DNA of 64,000 nt from Cryptomeria japonica (taxonomy: Eukaryota; Streptophyta; Pinopsida; Cupressales; Cupressaceae): contig NC_081414.1 of the NCBI RefSeq assembly GCF_030272615.1, positions 911,343,009 to 911,407,008 of the forward strand. The letters are read 5' to 3'. The position numbers and the translations under genes were made by a program. The notes below the pieces were generated by a model that had not been told where the DNA came from, ran no database searches, and saw only the letters and a program-made list of their open reading frames with translations. Below are positions 9,617-21,250 of the stretch, in pieces. The stretch's first letter is position 1; every line of letters begins with the position of its first letter.

Positions 9617-11150
9617 CGCTCCTGTCCCTCAGTGAAGGACGGGAGCTCGTTTTCAAATATCTTACTATTCCTGCAGGGTCAAGATGAATTACGAATTGGA
9701 AGTGATGGAGAAAGGCGAGATCTTTCCATTGAATATAAATTGAAGATTTTCATGAGCACAGAAATGCCTCCAGGAGCAAAATCGCTCCTGTCCCTCAGTG
9801 AAGGACCGGAGCTTAAAATCAAATATTGCTTTGTCCTTGCAGGATTTTAACGTCTTGACGATGTGAAAAGGTCCAAAGAGGTACATTTTATCAAATGAAT
9901 ATAACTTGAAGTGCTGTCGGGGAGATCACATGGATAAGCAAGTCCGGCTTGAGTGAGGTCCTGATCCTGAAATTTGGCTAAGTCTGGAATGTCCTGACCC
10001 TGAAATTTGACTAAGTCTGGAAACTGAAAAAACCTTCACAAACTAGATTTTGCAATATAACTCCTAGAGGTCTGAAACCACTCTCAAACATCCTGAAAGT
10101 ATATATGGAATATAACTTAAAGTATAAATGTCACTTATACTTAAATGTTATATTCCATTAAAATTGTCCTGATCGAGAGTGCGAAAAGTCAAATTTCGCT
10201 CGTGTCCTTCTCCAAGGGTCCAGAGCGAAATGCGCTCCTGTCCCTCTCCAAGGGACCAAGGCGAATCGCTCGTGTCCCTCACCAAGGGTCCAGAGCGAAA
10301 ATGCTTAGTTGAGCCATTCCTGACCTTGTTTGGACGAATCGAGACATCAAAGGCATGGTGAAGGACGAAATGAGCATGATAGAACATCCAGACTTGATCA
10401 AAAACCATGAAATGATGAAGTTCTTGCCTAGAGGGTCAATTTCGCTCCTGTCCCTCACTGAAGGACCAGAGCGATATCTACAGAATGGCATAAATTTCAA
10501 AGGACAAACAAGTTTCGAGCAACCAAGAGGGTCAAAAGGACATCATTTCACGTAATGAAGATGATTGCAAGTTGGTAAAAACAAGAACAAGCACATAATG
10601 ATGAACTTCGCTCCTGTCCCTCAGGAAGGGACCAGAGCGATATTAGGTATATTGATCAACTCATGCAAGAATCACGTAAGGTCAAGGTTTTGCAAGGTCT
10701 TAGAGGGTCCATGGAGTCTTTTGAAGGTGATACACGAAGATTTCAAACGTAAAATGATCATCAAGTTGAACATAGAGACCATATCGCTCCTGTCCCTCTC
10801 CAAGGGACAAGGGCGATGATCCCTTTAAACGTCCAAACACCTCATGCAAACAAATGGAACAAGTGCAAAAGGAACGAACAAGGATGTTACTCACTTTACA
10901 ATGAAAGAATGAGGTCGAAGATGCATAGTGAACGTGAAAATATGAAGATCGCTCCTGTCCTTTGGACAAGGACCAGGGCGATGAACACTCAAAGGCACTT
11001 AAGCACACATGCAAAGCAATCAAATTCGAAGAGCCTAACAAAATGATCAAATTTTGAACGTGGAGATGAAGGAGTTGAACGTTGAAGTTGCAAGAATTAT
11101 GACAAAATCATGGATCGCTCCTGTCCCTCTCCAAGGGACCAGGGCGATGA
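9617..11150 (+). repeat. Hairpin-core array of copy B
   Basis: Cores of the GTCCCT/AGGGAC type begin at 9617, 9783, 10197, 10233, 10267, 10443, 10609, 10785, 10950 and 11116. Steps are mostly 165-166 or 176, with a tight cluster near 10197-10267 and one long gap (414) that lacks recognisable cores. Compared with copies A and C, both sides of one base pair have changed together (GACCCT with AGGGTC becomes GTCCCT with AGGGAC). Confidence 0.9.
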
Positions 11151-11320
11151 GGCATCAAATGGAGATCTCTTCAAGGAAAATCAAGCCGGATCAAGGACGG
11201 TCTTCGCCAGGACGATCAAGCCAGGACAAGGGTGAACTCTTTCAATCCAGTGTTCCAAGGCGAGGTACATCATCTTCCTGCACATCAAGGATGCAAGGAG
11301 TTAGAACAAGGGCTCGTTGA
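11150..11320 (+). pseudogene. Short ORF remnant (copy B)
   Basis: The sequence from atggag (11159) on matches the short ORF of A and D (caagccggatcaaggacgg, gaggtacatcatc, cacatcaagg). No single frame covers it: one frame gives SRKIKPDQGRSSPGRSSQDKGE, and SVPRRGTSSSCTSRM follows. It is shorter than in A, with one DKG repeat left. Decayed, function unknown. Confidence 0.4.
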
Positions 11321-11614
11321 AGAAGCAAAATAGATCTAGAGGAATTAATTAAAGCAAGTTTCTCAACAACATCAAGATGAATATCTACCAAGTTACAAGT
11401 GTTAGATGAGGTGGCGTCCTAGTCATCATTTCTCCAGTCAGTGTGTTCCACCTCAGCATGACCAGATTCAATGTACTTAACTCATGAAAGGTGGCACAAA
11501 CTCCGATGTACCTACCCTGGCTATCCATTGGTCAATTTTTCTAAAAGGGACATGTGTCCAAGCAATACAATTTTATCATTGGTCAAACATTAAATGTTAT
11601 GTAATGGTTGTAAC

Positions 11615-11710
11615 AAACCCTAATTAGGGTTTTTCATTGTTGAATCTAGGCCATTGATCTTGAATTGATCTAAGCCATCAAATTGTATTGTGGGCACTAT
11701 ATAAGCCCAA
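11615..11710 (+). promoter_or_regulatory. Promoter 2 of copy B: telo-box palindrome and TATA
   Basis: AAACCCTAATTAGGGTTT at 11615-11632 and the TATA box cactatataagccc, whose tatata starts at 11698, 66 bp after the palindrome. The downstream leader (tttcatttgtaaa) is conserved in A, C and E. Confidence 0.7.
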
Positions 11711-12556
11711 ACATTTCATTTGTAAAATATAATTTAGAATTAGAGTTAGAGAGATTAGAGGATTAGAGATAGTATAGAAATAGTTGAAAGTAGTTAGAGA
11801 GTAGAATAGGAGGACAAGGCAAGAAATTGTTGCCATTGATTGTAAACAAACTCCATTTTCATTGAAGTAATGGTGAAATATGTCGTTTTCTTGCAATTTG
11901 CATGGTTTCTTGTTGAAGTCTTCAATCTTAGATGGTAGATGATTAGATGAATGGAGGAAATGTGATTAATTGATGATGGAATTCGCATATCCATACTACT
12001 AGCAGTTTGTTGATTGCAGACTTGCCTTGTGTAGTCAACTGGAATCGTTCAGCTCAAGCTCAATTTCAACGCTTCTTCATTGATATGCATCAACTTGGAT
12101 GGTATCTATGCCTGCGGTGATGATTTGAACATCATAAAGCTTCCCATAGAAGATCGCACTAGTCTTGTGTAGATGTTCCATTGATGTCAAAACAAGACCT
12201 AGTTAGAGTTTCATCAAAAATCAATCATTGCTCCTACATTCTTAGTATTAGGATTAGATCCTCTCTTCGCCCTTATCCTTTTTCCATTTTTTTTAATCTA
12301 AGTTAGTAAGAGCCTGTGTCCAGCAAAGCAGATCGGAAGTTCAATGTAAGTCCCCTTGTGATTCCAGCAAATCACATCATACCACTGGAGCTTGTCCACA
12401 CGTAGAGACCCTACATCAAAGAACCTTGGAGTCTACCTAACTGATCCTTTACGCGAATCTTCAGCAGTTAGAGACTATTTTCTCAAGAGAGGATAAGGTA
12501 CCCTTGGGTATTTTATTCTGTGTTAGGCTGTGTACAAAATACACGTCAACAGGTTT

Positions 12557-13320
12557 CAACGTTTTTGGTTCTGCCTTCTATTTAAGGAGCTGATTGTTTC
12601 TTTCAAAGTTATTCCATCTCTTTGGAGGGCATCTTGATCAAGCAAGGTATGTTTTTTTTTCAGTTTTGTCTTTATTTTATTTTTGTTGTTTTGAAATTCC
12701 TTGATTGATCATGATAGTTGTTTGTTTTGTTTTTGTTTCAATTCGGGTTTGAGAGAGATCTTCCAATTTCTATCCAAGTTTTGAATGTAATTTAAAAATT
12801 GCATTGTCTTTCCCCTTCCATTTTTCCCTCTTTACTTGCCTTCAGGTTTTTAAAATTTGATTGCAAGTAAGATTAATAAAGTGAGTTTTTCCCCTTTGGC
12901 TGAAAAGACTTCATCATCTTTTGCCAAAAGTTCAAATTTCAAAGTAGTAAAAGACTTGTCTTTTCCATTTCGGGTTTTAAAGACCTAATTACAAGTGAAG
13001 GTTTTTCCCATTCCCTTGAGGTTAAAATGAAGATGATCATCCAAAATTCTTTCCTTATTCATCCGCATTCATTGCCCTTGTTCACACTTTCCATTCCCAT
13101 TATCTTTTCCATGTCAAAATTCCATTTTTCATACATTCTTCCATTTTTCTTATTACAAGTATACTTGCATTTGGGTTTTACAAATCCGATTGCGAATATG
13201 TTCTACCCCACTTGCATACTTGTAACACATCTCCCAAGATCCGAAATTGACCAAAAGCCAAGTTTCAAGTGTTTCTATTTATTCACCATTTTCCTCTCAA
13301 AAGGGATAGAGTTTTTTCCC
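12557..13320 (+). other. Element K promoter/leader region, no ORF
   Basis: After the copy B target duplication K continues with a TATA-like box (ctatttaaggagc, ~12585) and a possible splice donor (caag|gtatgttttttt, ~12645), placed like the promoter 1-donor pair of A, D and E. The rest is T-rich with repeated gggttt/ccgatt words. A hydrophobic frame at 13027-13353 is not supported by any relative and is not called. Confidence 0.4.
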
Positions 13321-13321
13321 A

Positions 13322-13650
13322 TTGAAAAGAAGAGATATGTTTCATTCGGCTGATCTTGATGTTACTTTGACACTTCTAGATCTTCGTCACAGTGTGCCAG
13401 GTTCTTGTTCAATGACTGATTTATCGTCATCTTCCTCTCAAAAGAAGATGAAATATAAATATGATAAGTACCAAAACGAGATCTCTCCATCCCAAGTTTC
13501 CACTCCCATCAAGCACATCAAAGATACGGAAATAGGGCATGTTGACATGTCAAAGTTCGTTAAACGGGTGGAGGATCCCAAGGTAGCAATATGCAATGCC
13601 TGTTGGACAGCCACATTCACCATGCTTCTTCCTTTCCAGTGGCTGCCTTA
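13322..13650 (+). pseudogene. Element K ORF1 remnant, N-terminal part
   Basis: The frame includes IKHIKDTEIGHVDMSKFVKRV, which aligns with the early part of the copy E protein (GDTNLGNFSTRKFREVP), sharing DT, G and KF at the same spacing. This supports a shared ancestor for the K and HP-LTR proteins. It is cut off at 13650, where copia-2 RT sequence begins, and the middle of the protein (about 240 residues in E) is missing before the frame resumes at 16514. Function unknown. Confidence 0.45.
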
Positions 13651-15011
13651 GAACCCGAGTTCGTTCTAAGTGGCTTTTCAAAATCAAACATGCTGCAAAT
13701 GGGAGTATTGAAAAATACAAAGCAAGGTTTGTCGCCAGAGGTTTCTCTCAGAAAGAGGGAATTGATTATGAAGAGACATTTGCTCCTGTTGCCCGATACA
13801 CTTCTGTTAGAGCTGTGATTGCTATTGCTGCATCAAAGGGATGGAAAATCCATCAAATGGATGTAAAAACTGCATTTCTAAACGACGTAATAGAGGAGGA
13901 AGTCTATTTGGAACAACCTGAAGGATTTGTAGTGCATGGACAACATTCTCATATTTGCAAATTGAAGAAAGCCTTGTATGGACTCAAATAGGCTCCTTAG
14001 GCCTGGTATGAAAGGATAGATCACTATCTATCAGGACTTGGCTTCTCGAAGAATGATGCAGATCTGAACCTTTACTTCAAGGTAATAAATGGAGATATGT
14101 TAATTCTTATTCTTTTTGTTGATGACTTGTTAATCACAGGCGAAGAGCATCTCATCATCAAGTGTAAACAAGACCTTGCATCCAAATTTGACATGAAGGA
14201 CTTAGGGCTTCTACACTATTTTCTCGGTTTAGAAGTATGGCAGCAAACTGATGGGATTATCCTAAATCAAGGGAAATACACTATTGACATTCTGAAAAGG
14301 TTTGGAATGATGGATTGTAAGCCTATGTCCACTCCCATGGAAACAAACTTACACAAGTTAAGAGAGGCAGCTGCAAGTTCTGAATCAGTAGATTCCAACC
14401 TCTACCTGTAGATGATTGGATCATTGATGCATTTGATCAATACTACACCAGATATTTGTTATGCTATGAATGCACTCACTCAGTTCATGTGTGAACCGAA
14501 GCAGTTACATATAGTTGCAACAAAACACATCTTGAGATATCTTCATGGAACAATTGGATATGGCTTAAAGTATAAAGATGTAGATCTAAATTTATATGGA
14601 TATACAGACTCAGATTGGGCTGAAAGTGTGGTGAATCGTAAAAGCACATTAGGGTGCTGCTTCAGTTTAGGATCAGCTATGATATCCTGGTTTAGCAGGA
14701 AACAATCTTCAGTTGCTTAGAGCTCCACAGAAGCAGAGTACATTGCGGCATCTATGGGAGCACGACAATCCTTAGATCCTACCATCATCCACTGTGACAA
14801 CCAAAGTTGTATAAAGATTTCAGTAAATCCAGTATTTCATGACAGATCCAAACATATTGAAATACCTTATCACTATGTTAGAGACATGGTGGAGAGAAAG
14901 GTAATCCAATTGAGGTATATTAGTACTGAAGATCAAACAACAAACATTCTCACCAAGCCTCTCGCCAAAACAAAGGTAGAACCTTTTCAGAGGTCAGCTT
15001 GGTATGATTGA
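13651..15011 (+). pseudogene. pol: copia-2 pol: reverse transcriptase and RNase H
   Basis: RT has [31 protein letters not shown] and FVDDLLI (usually YVDD). RNase H has SDWAES and SSTEAEY and ends TTNILTKPL. Stops: TAG at 13988 and 14000 (where relatives read KQAPRAW), 14409 (RQMIGS region) and 14718 (VAQSS). A deletion near 14760 joins MGAR to a position about 15 residues downstream. Closely similar to copia-1, and it keeps the LGLEVWQQTDG segment that copia-1 lost. Confidence 0.92.
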
Positions 15012-15573
15012 AATGTAAATTCTGAGATTGAGTCTCAGCATTATTACTGTACTAATATATTCTAAAGATGTTTAATATAAACTCCTTTTGTCATTTCATG
15101 ACTTTATGGGCCCTTGTGTGCATCATTGAGAAGTGACGACTTCTGAATGATAATCACTTGTACTTCTATTAGTTATTGGAAGGTGATGACTTTACAATCA
15201 CTCTATAGTCTATCACGATAGATATCATATGGTTGATATCTGTGAAAATGTCATGCTAGTCCATATCTCTTAAAACAATATCGATTGTATATCATAAGGT
15301 TGATATCTATAGGTTGGATTGTTGAGATATGTCATGGTGGATATTAAGTGCTTAATATCCGTGGATATGCCATGAACTTTTGTATCCCTATGGTAGGCAT
15401 CATATGGTTGATGCTATTGCACATACCATAATGGATATTGTGAGCCTTTGGTGAATATCACAAGTGTTGATATTTGTAGACCATTGCTCCTGATATCATG
15501 TGATGATATCTACTACACTATGTGTAGTTCTACTATGAGTAGCTTATGATCTTCCTCCCTAGCTAAGAGGGAG
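15012..15573 (+). repeat. copia-2 3' untranslated region with hairpin-like repeats
   Basis: No ORF. Repeated tatcatatggttgatatc-type imperfect palindromes at about 15224-15243, 15289-15311, 15325-15360, 15387-15410 and 15480-15510, then the polypurine tract. Same place and similar design as in copia-1 but with different sequence. Confidence 0.55.
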
Positions 15574-16410
15574 TGTTGATGATTTATAGCTTCAGTCGGA
15601 GTAATCCCATCAAATCATATGTATAAGTAATGCTGATTATACCATCAGCATGATTAATGATTTGTTAATATGTATATAATATACATATTAGTATATGTAA
15701 TAATAATAAGTGTTCTTATTATTATTATATATATGAATATTTATACATACATAATTTATGATTGGAATATTAAATCATTAATCATGTCGTTGATAAATGA
15801 ATGAGATTAAATTTATGTTGAACCGATAAGCAATATCGATTATATTAATCTAGTGATTAAATTGAATTTATAATCATGCTGTTTATACCAAATTGAATTT
15901 ATAATCATGCTGTTTATACCAAATTGAATATGAGCACCGAATTATTTATCATTTGCTAAATGATCATAAGTATCGATTATATTGATCAAATGGAATGATT
16001 AATATAATAATCGATCATCTACATTAAACAATTCGATATTATTAATTACTATTTGAATCGACTATGGTCGATCATCAATATCAAACGATTATGTGAATCG
16101 TTACCTTGCTGTTAATAATAACAAACGATTATGTGAATCGTTATCTTACTGTTAATAATAGTAAACGATTACGTGAATCGCTGTTTAGAGAGGCATCTCG
16201 ATGAAGAGACATGTCTCCACGTGCGTGGAGGCATGTCTATTCTCGACATGCCTAAACCATGTTATATATATCATGATCGATTTCGATTTTAAAGAAAAGT
16301 ACAAAAATCGAAAGTGCAAGCCAATAAGACATCGATATCCTTCATTTGGAGTCCAACAAATACTTTGTGAATTAATTTGTGTTCTCCTCATATTTGTAGC
16401 AACCTGCACA
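15574..16410 (+). repeat. copia-2 3' LTR with internal tandem repeats
   Basis: Starts TGTTGATGATTTATAG after the polypurine tract and ends cctgcaca. Inside are a ~31-bp direct duplication at 15872-15925 (aaattgaatttataatcatg..) and three ~48-bp repeats built on aaacgattatgtgaatcgtt at about 16074-16182. A TATA-like ttatatatatcatg lies near 16262. 16411-16513 holds no recognisable feature before the K protein resumes. Confidence 0.7.
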
Positions 16411-16513
16411 TAGAGTTCATAGTCATATAGCTTAGTTGTGAACTGTAATAAAAATAAAATTAAAACTACTCACATATTAAATCTGATCCAAATTTAACAA
16501 TTACTATGACCAA

Positions 16514-17005
16514 TTGCCTTTGAGACCCAATAGATTGCACTTCAGGAGGGTCCAGGATGCCTCCTTTGGTCATTATATGTGCCTGTTTGATAAGACATTG
16601 AAAAACAGAATAGTGTTAGATGTCGCATGGGAGAAGGTGAATGAATATGGCTGCTTATTCCTTCAATTCCCAACTTTCACTTACATGAGAGTTGGATGTT
16701 ATAGCGGCCAGCCATATATGCTTCCTAGATATCCAACTGATAAGATCATTCTTATGGAGTTGGGAAGACAGATCATGGCTGTTCATGCACATCAATCTAT
16801 TAAGCATAAGGTTGGAATGAAAATTTCTACAAATAACCCATTGAAAATTGGCCATTATTCCCTCATTACATCCACCAAAGCCAAGGCCATGGAGATCGAA
16901 ATGCAGGAAATGAAGCTCAAAAGATTCAAGCCAAGAGTAGATTTTGATTACCAAGGCATGAAGGAGAAGATCAAAAAGTCCTTCACGCATGTGCATCGGA
17001 TATAA
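16514..17005 (+). pseudogene. Element K ORF1 remnant, C-terminal part
   Basis: 163-codon frame. The part YGCLFLQFPTFTYMRV .. PYMLPRYPTDKIILMELGRQ matches copy E ORF1 (YGAWFIQFLKFTYIRV .. PYMLPRYPTDRIVLLEVTRQ). It then continues without a break (GHYSL .. AKAMEIEMQEM) through the place where E changes frame from ORF1 to ORF2. K therefore shows that the E ORFs were once one protein. The opening residues are probably not the true start: the upstream region is missing. Function unknown. Confidence 0.65.
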
Positions 17006-19047
17006 GACATTTGGGTTGATCTCCGTACAGAAAAGGAGGTTTGTAAGATGGATTATTGCAAACTCAGTCTTGAGCAGATTGTTGACTAGAACTTGGTAAA
17101 CATTCCTGAAGGAATGATTGATGATGTAGAGATACTTGATCCTGAAAATGTTGAAAAAAGAGTTGATGAAGCACCACTTCCATCAATTCAATGGTGACAT
17201 AAAGAATGTATTTCCATTCTTGATAGATTTCAGCTTATCTTAGCTAATACCAATACTTGGCTCAAGGGTATTGGTGTTAGACTCATCAAGATCAAGATTG
17301 GAAAAGAAGATGATTCTACAAGACCTGTCGAACTCAAGTCTGAAATCAAAGTAGACAACAAGGAAGTTGCATCACCTTCAAGCACGAGAATCAAGTTGAA
17401 GGTTATTAGAGCAATGGTACTTCCTCCTGAAGAAGTGACAGTTCGAGGGAAAGAAAAGCCTTAGCTTCATATTTATGTAATTGGTGTTGAAGATCCAGAG
17501 GAGGAACTACAATCAGATAATGCTCCTGAGTCGAAGTCACCTCATGAAGTTCCCCCTCAGATTCCTTTAGAATTACCTATGTCTTCTCTTGACGCGAATG
17601 TGGATGCTTTTTCCATTGTTCATAACTTCATATTGTTCCTGTTTCAGCAGGTGAATCTCCTCACAGAGTCATTCCGATTTTAGCAGCAGAGCCATCTCTT
17701 GATCATCCTCAAGAGAATTTGATGAATATCTTTGAGGATAATCCTGCATTTGCCCCTTTGTCAGAAATTGATACTTCTACTTCTAGTTTTGATGAGTTCA
17801 TGATGCAATCATCAGGACCTTTGGTTAATGAGAAGTCTATAGTTGTTCAAACAATAACTTCTCCCAGGATGATGACTGTTGTTCAAACAATAACTTCTTC
17901 CAGGATGATGACTGTTGTTCAAACAGAAACTGCTTCTCCCTCACATTCAGCCATTGCTCAAGGAGAATTGATGGCTTTACCTCCATGGCTTAGTTCTTTT
18001 ACACCTAAAAGAAAGAAGCAAGAAATTTCTCTTGACATCTTTGATTTCCAACATCTCAAGCAATCAAAACCCAAAGTTGCCAAAAGAGCTAAGATGATTT
18101 CAAGGGTAACAGTGGATAGTAACAGAATGAAGGTGGCTGAAATTGTTGAGCCAATTGTAGACAAGCCACAAGAAGAGATGCAAGCTGCTGATTACAGGAT
18201 CACAAGGGTGGAGTTGGGCAAACAAACGCATGAAGTGGTCAAACATGATGCTCAACATTCTGTAGCCTCATTGGTGCAGCGATATGATGAACTTCTAGTG
18301 AAGAAGGATAAGCTAGAAGAGGAAAATGTACAACTTGTTGCCGCAATTCAAAGGATCACCAAGTCTTCTAATGAAGGGGACAATCCTTCAACTTCGTCAA
18401 GTTGAAAAAGCTGCTCAAAAGGTACAAGCGCTAGATTCTTGGGTAAATCAGCTTCATGATTTATGTACTCAAGTATTGAAAGATGTGTATTAAATGATGA
18501 TCAAGTTGGAGACCATTGAAGAAAAATTGAACCAGGCTTCTGATGTTTGACGGTTTGGCACAAGATGCCTTAAGAAAAGTTGAATGTTCTTCAAGAACAT
18601 GACATTATTCCTTCCAGAGTCATGTATCTAGAATTTGAAGAACTCTTGGAAAACATTGAGGATATTGATGATACCATGAAATTACGCACTGAAGCGTTGC
18701 GAGATGTTGTTTCTTGTTGTGAGAAAGCCTCTTGTAATATTATGGATCAGAATGGGGAATTGTTGCCAGAAGAAGAAGTTCTCTCAGATCTACAGATGAA
18801 GATTCACCATGAATGGAGGAATGAACAATTTTCAGCTGTATCGATTCAAGCTTTGGTGAAATACCAAATCTTATTGCAGGAAATCCAGTCTTCTCTTGAG
18901 AAGAACAACATCACAATCCTTCGTTGCAACGATGTTGTTGTGAAAACCATGATTGTTGCGAAGAATACTCACGAACCAAATCCTGATGAACTGCAAATGA
19001 TCATCCAGAAGTTTGAAGGGTTCATGGCCAAACATGTTGTAACATAA
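17006..19047 (+). pseudogene. Element K ORF2 remnant, coiled-coil rich, broken
   Basis: Protein-like sequence in several frames with stops: 17090-17460 (NIPEGMIDDVEILDPENVEKRVDE), 17719-18405 (228 codons) and 18580-19047 (155 codons). The second has a direct repeat VVQTITSxRMMT and a helical stretch (LLVKKDKLEEENVQLVAAIQ) like the KLREEMEKNRKLEREV stretch of copy E ORF2. The third ends in acidic helices like the E tail. Homology of the ends rests on order and composition more than on identity. Function unknown. Confidence 0.45.
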
Positions 19048-19495
19048 GTGTTTTTCAACACTTAGTTGTAGTCTCAAATTTGTAATTTCAGTATTGTAGT
19101 TTTCTTGTTGACAAGCTTACTTGTAAAAGCAATTTTGTAAATTGCAAGCTAAGTCATTACTTGCATTTTTGTAATTACAAGTTGGCTGATTACAAGTCAA
19201 ATTAGAATAGGACTTGTAATTTTGAATAAGTCATGGTGGTTGAGAGAATTTCTCAAGTTAGTTGAGATCCTCCCACCTTTTTCTCAAGACTCCTCTCCTA
19301 TAAATACTTGAGGGGGTCTATTGTAATCTTTATCTTTTGAAAAGCAAGCAAGTAAACTCTGCTAAAATTTACTGCAAGAAAGACTTTGTGCTTTTTATAT
19401 GTAAATTGAAGTTGAAAGAAATAGAAGAAGATTGCTCAAGGATTGAGACTTTGTGCTAAATATCTTGAGCTTGTGTTCAATATTATGTCATGCCC
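19048..19495 (+). promoter_or_regulatory. Element K 3' region with second TATA box
   Basis: No ORF. Repeated ttacaagt/cttgtaa words (19110-19220), then a TATA box (cctataaatacttgag, ~19307) about 260 bp after the ORF2 stop. This is the position that promoter 2 has in copy E. Downstream gactttgtgct words repeat (19382, 19447 and again after element J). Confidence 0.45.
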
Positions 19496-20479
19496 CCTCC
19501 TGGATCGTTATATATATACGGAGAGAAAGAGAGAGACCCTAAATGAAGAAATTATTATTATTAGTTAATATAATAATTACCAATGAATGATTATTTAAAA
19601 TTCATTAATTAAATATTATTTATGAACATGATTTGAATATTATATATTATCAACATAATTTATATATCCAATAATAAATAATAATACAATTAAAATACAA
19701 AAGAAGAAAATAATTTTTTCTAATTATTAATTTATAGATTATTAATTTACAAATAATAATAAACCATAAAATAATAATATTTACTTATTGTTAATTTACA
19801 AATTATTAATAAGCCATTATTAACTTACACCGATTAACGAATATTATAAGCTTTAGCGCTCTTTGTAAAACGCGACTGGGGGGGGGGGGGGGGAATAATG
19901 GTTGGTAATGAATATTGGGAAGCGGTGACTTCTCAAGGAGTCACCGCCATTCCCAAATCCATTCTAATGGACACGACTCCCCACTAAGGACGTGGAGGGG
20001 AAATAAAGGGAAGGTTTGGGAACGATAAAAGAGGAGGAAAGAAAAGAAAGGGAAGAGAAGATAGGAAGAGACCACGTAAGCTGCCTCAGCCACGTCTGCA
20101 TTCTATTCAACCCGATAGTGGTAATAAGCAGTCAAAGGGAACTCGAACAAAGGCGTTGACCAGACTGAACACATACAGATCAGCCACAAGAAGAGTTTAT
20201 ATGGAAATGAACAGCAGATTGGACTGAAAATTGTGAGAAGATTAACTACAAGTGTATATGGTGTACGGAGTTTGAAAAGAAAGACAGATTAGAGATATAC
20301 ACCAAGTGTGTGTATAATAAAAGAAGATCTTGTGTGAGAGTGGTGTACGTGTAGAGTGAATGAAGAGATCTTTATTAGAATATCTTTCAGTTTTAAGGGG
20401 GAGGATAAGAAGGCTGCTACATAGTTAAGGAGAAAGGTCTGAACGCTACAACAACAGGTTACACACAGGTAAGTCATGT

Positions 20480-20775
20480 AGGAATATTTTATTATATGTG
20501 TTAATAAATATAAATAATGAACATGTTATTACATATATTAATGAATATAATGTATCTTTAATATATATGTTAATGAATATAATTAAGGCATATTTAATAT
20601 ATATGTTAATATTTTAATATATATGCTAATGAATATAATTAAGGTATATTTAATATATATGTTAATGAATATAATTAAGGCATATTTAATATATACGTTA
20701 ATGAATATAAGTAATGAATATTTTGGAATATACGTTAATAAATAAATATGAATATATGTTAATGAATAGTTTTCT
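20480..20775 (+). repeat. AT-rich tandem repeats in J
   Basis: Units of about 40-45 bp built on tatatgttaatgaatataattaagg repeat at least six times with deletions. Low complexity, no coding. Confidence 0.8.
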
Positions 20776-21039
20776 GAATATATGTTATGGAATACTAAGA
20801 ATATGTAAATGTAGATTATGGAATGGAAAATAGTTATGAATTGTTAAATGTAATATAAATGTGATGATAGGGAGGAAACTCCCTTAGCCTAATGGAGGGA
20901 TTATGATAATCCCTGGAAGGCAGTATATACTGAAGATCTATATGCATATATATGGCTTGGTTGACTAAGTTCATCCAATAAGAGACGAATCTGGCCGGTC
21001 CCCCTGATGGACTTGGATGATGAGATGCATCATCCAAGG

Positions 21040-21250
21040 CAAGGAATTGACATATGGTCTTGCTTGGATGTAAGAAAGACAGGAATCGAATTAACCTTCG
21101 ATTTCCTGGATGACTTGGGTGTAAGAAGTTACATCCAAGACAGGAATCGAATTAACCTTCGATCTCCAGGATGGTTTGGGTGTAAGAAATTACATCCAAG
21201 ACAGGAATCGAATTCACCTTTGATTTCCTGGATGGCTTGGAACCAAGATG
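21040..21250 (+). repeat. ~63-bp tandem repeat with hairpin arms in J
   Basis: Three units of (gatgtaagaa)(ttacatccaagacagg)(aatcgaatt)(aaccttcgatttcctggatg)(gcttggg). TTGGATGTAA or GGGTGTAAG pairs with TTACATCCAA across each unit, so RNA or single-stranded DNA could fold at each junction. Confidence 0.75.

Larger units (their letters stand above)
9170..12551 (+). mobile_element. HP-LTR copy B, solo LTR with TSD GGTTT
   Basis: Begins TGTTGTGACG with the subterminal hairpin CCCCAT-TGCA-AATGGGG and ends GTGTACAAAATACAC then GTCAACA. The 5-bp flanks match exactly: GGTTT at 9165-9169 and 12552-12556. No second copy of the start is present near the end, so this is a solo LTR or a single-unit element of 3382 bp. 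It lacks promoter 1 and the intron: the hairpin array runs straight into the short ORF region. Inserted in K. Confidence 0.88.
13651..16410 (+). mobile_element. Ty1/copia retrotransposon copia-2, 5'-truncated
   Basis: Starts abruptly inside RT (RSKWLFKIK), continues through RNase H to 15011, a 3' untranslated region, polypurine tract (gctaagagggag, ending 15573) and a 3' LTR at 15574-16410 (TGTTGATGATTTATAG ... cctgcaca). Gag, protease, integrase and the 5' LTR are absent, so the left junction at ~13650 is not a normal insertion end; it joins the K protein remnant directly. Confidence 0.85.

Noticed and set aside
13027-13353. 108-codon hydrophobic frame in the K leader
   Set aside because: T-rich leader sequence; the supported K protein frame begins further downstream in another frame.
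19878-19893. 16-G run as a possible G-quadruplex or regulatory site
   Set aside because: A plain homopolymer in LTR J; length is prone to sequencing error and nothing nearby supports a role.
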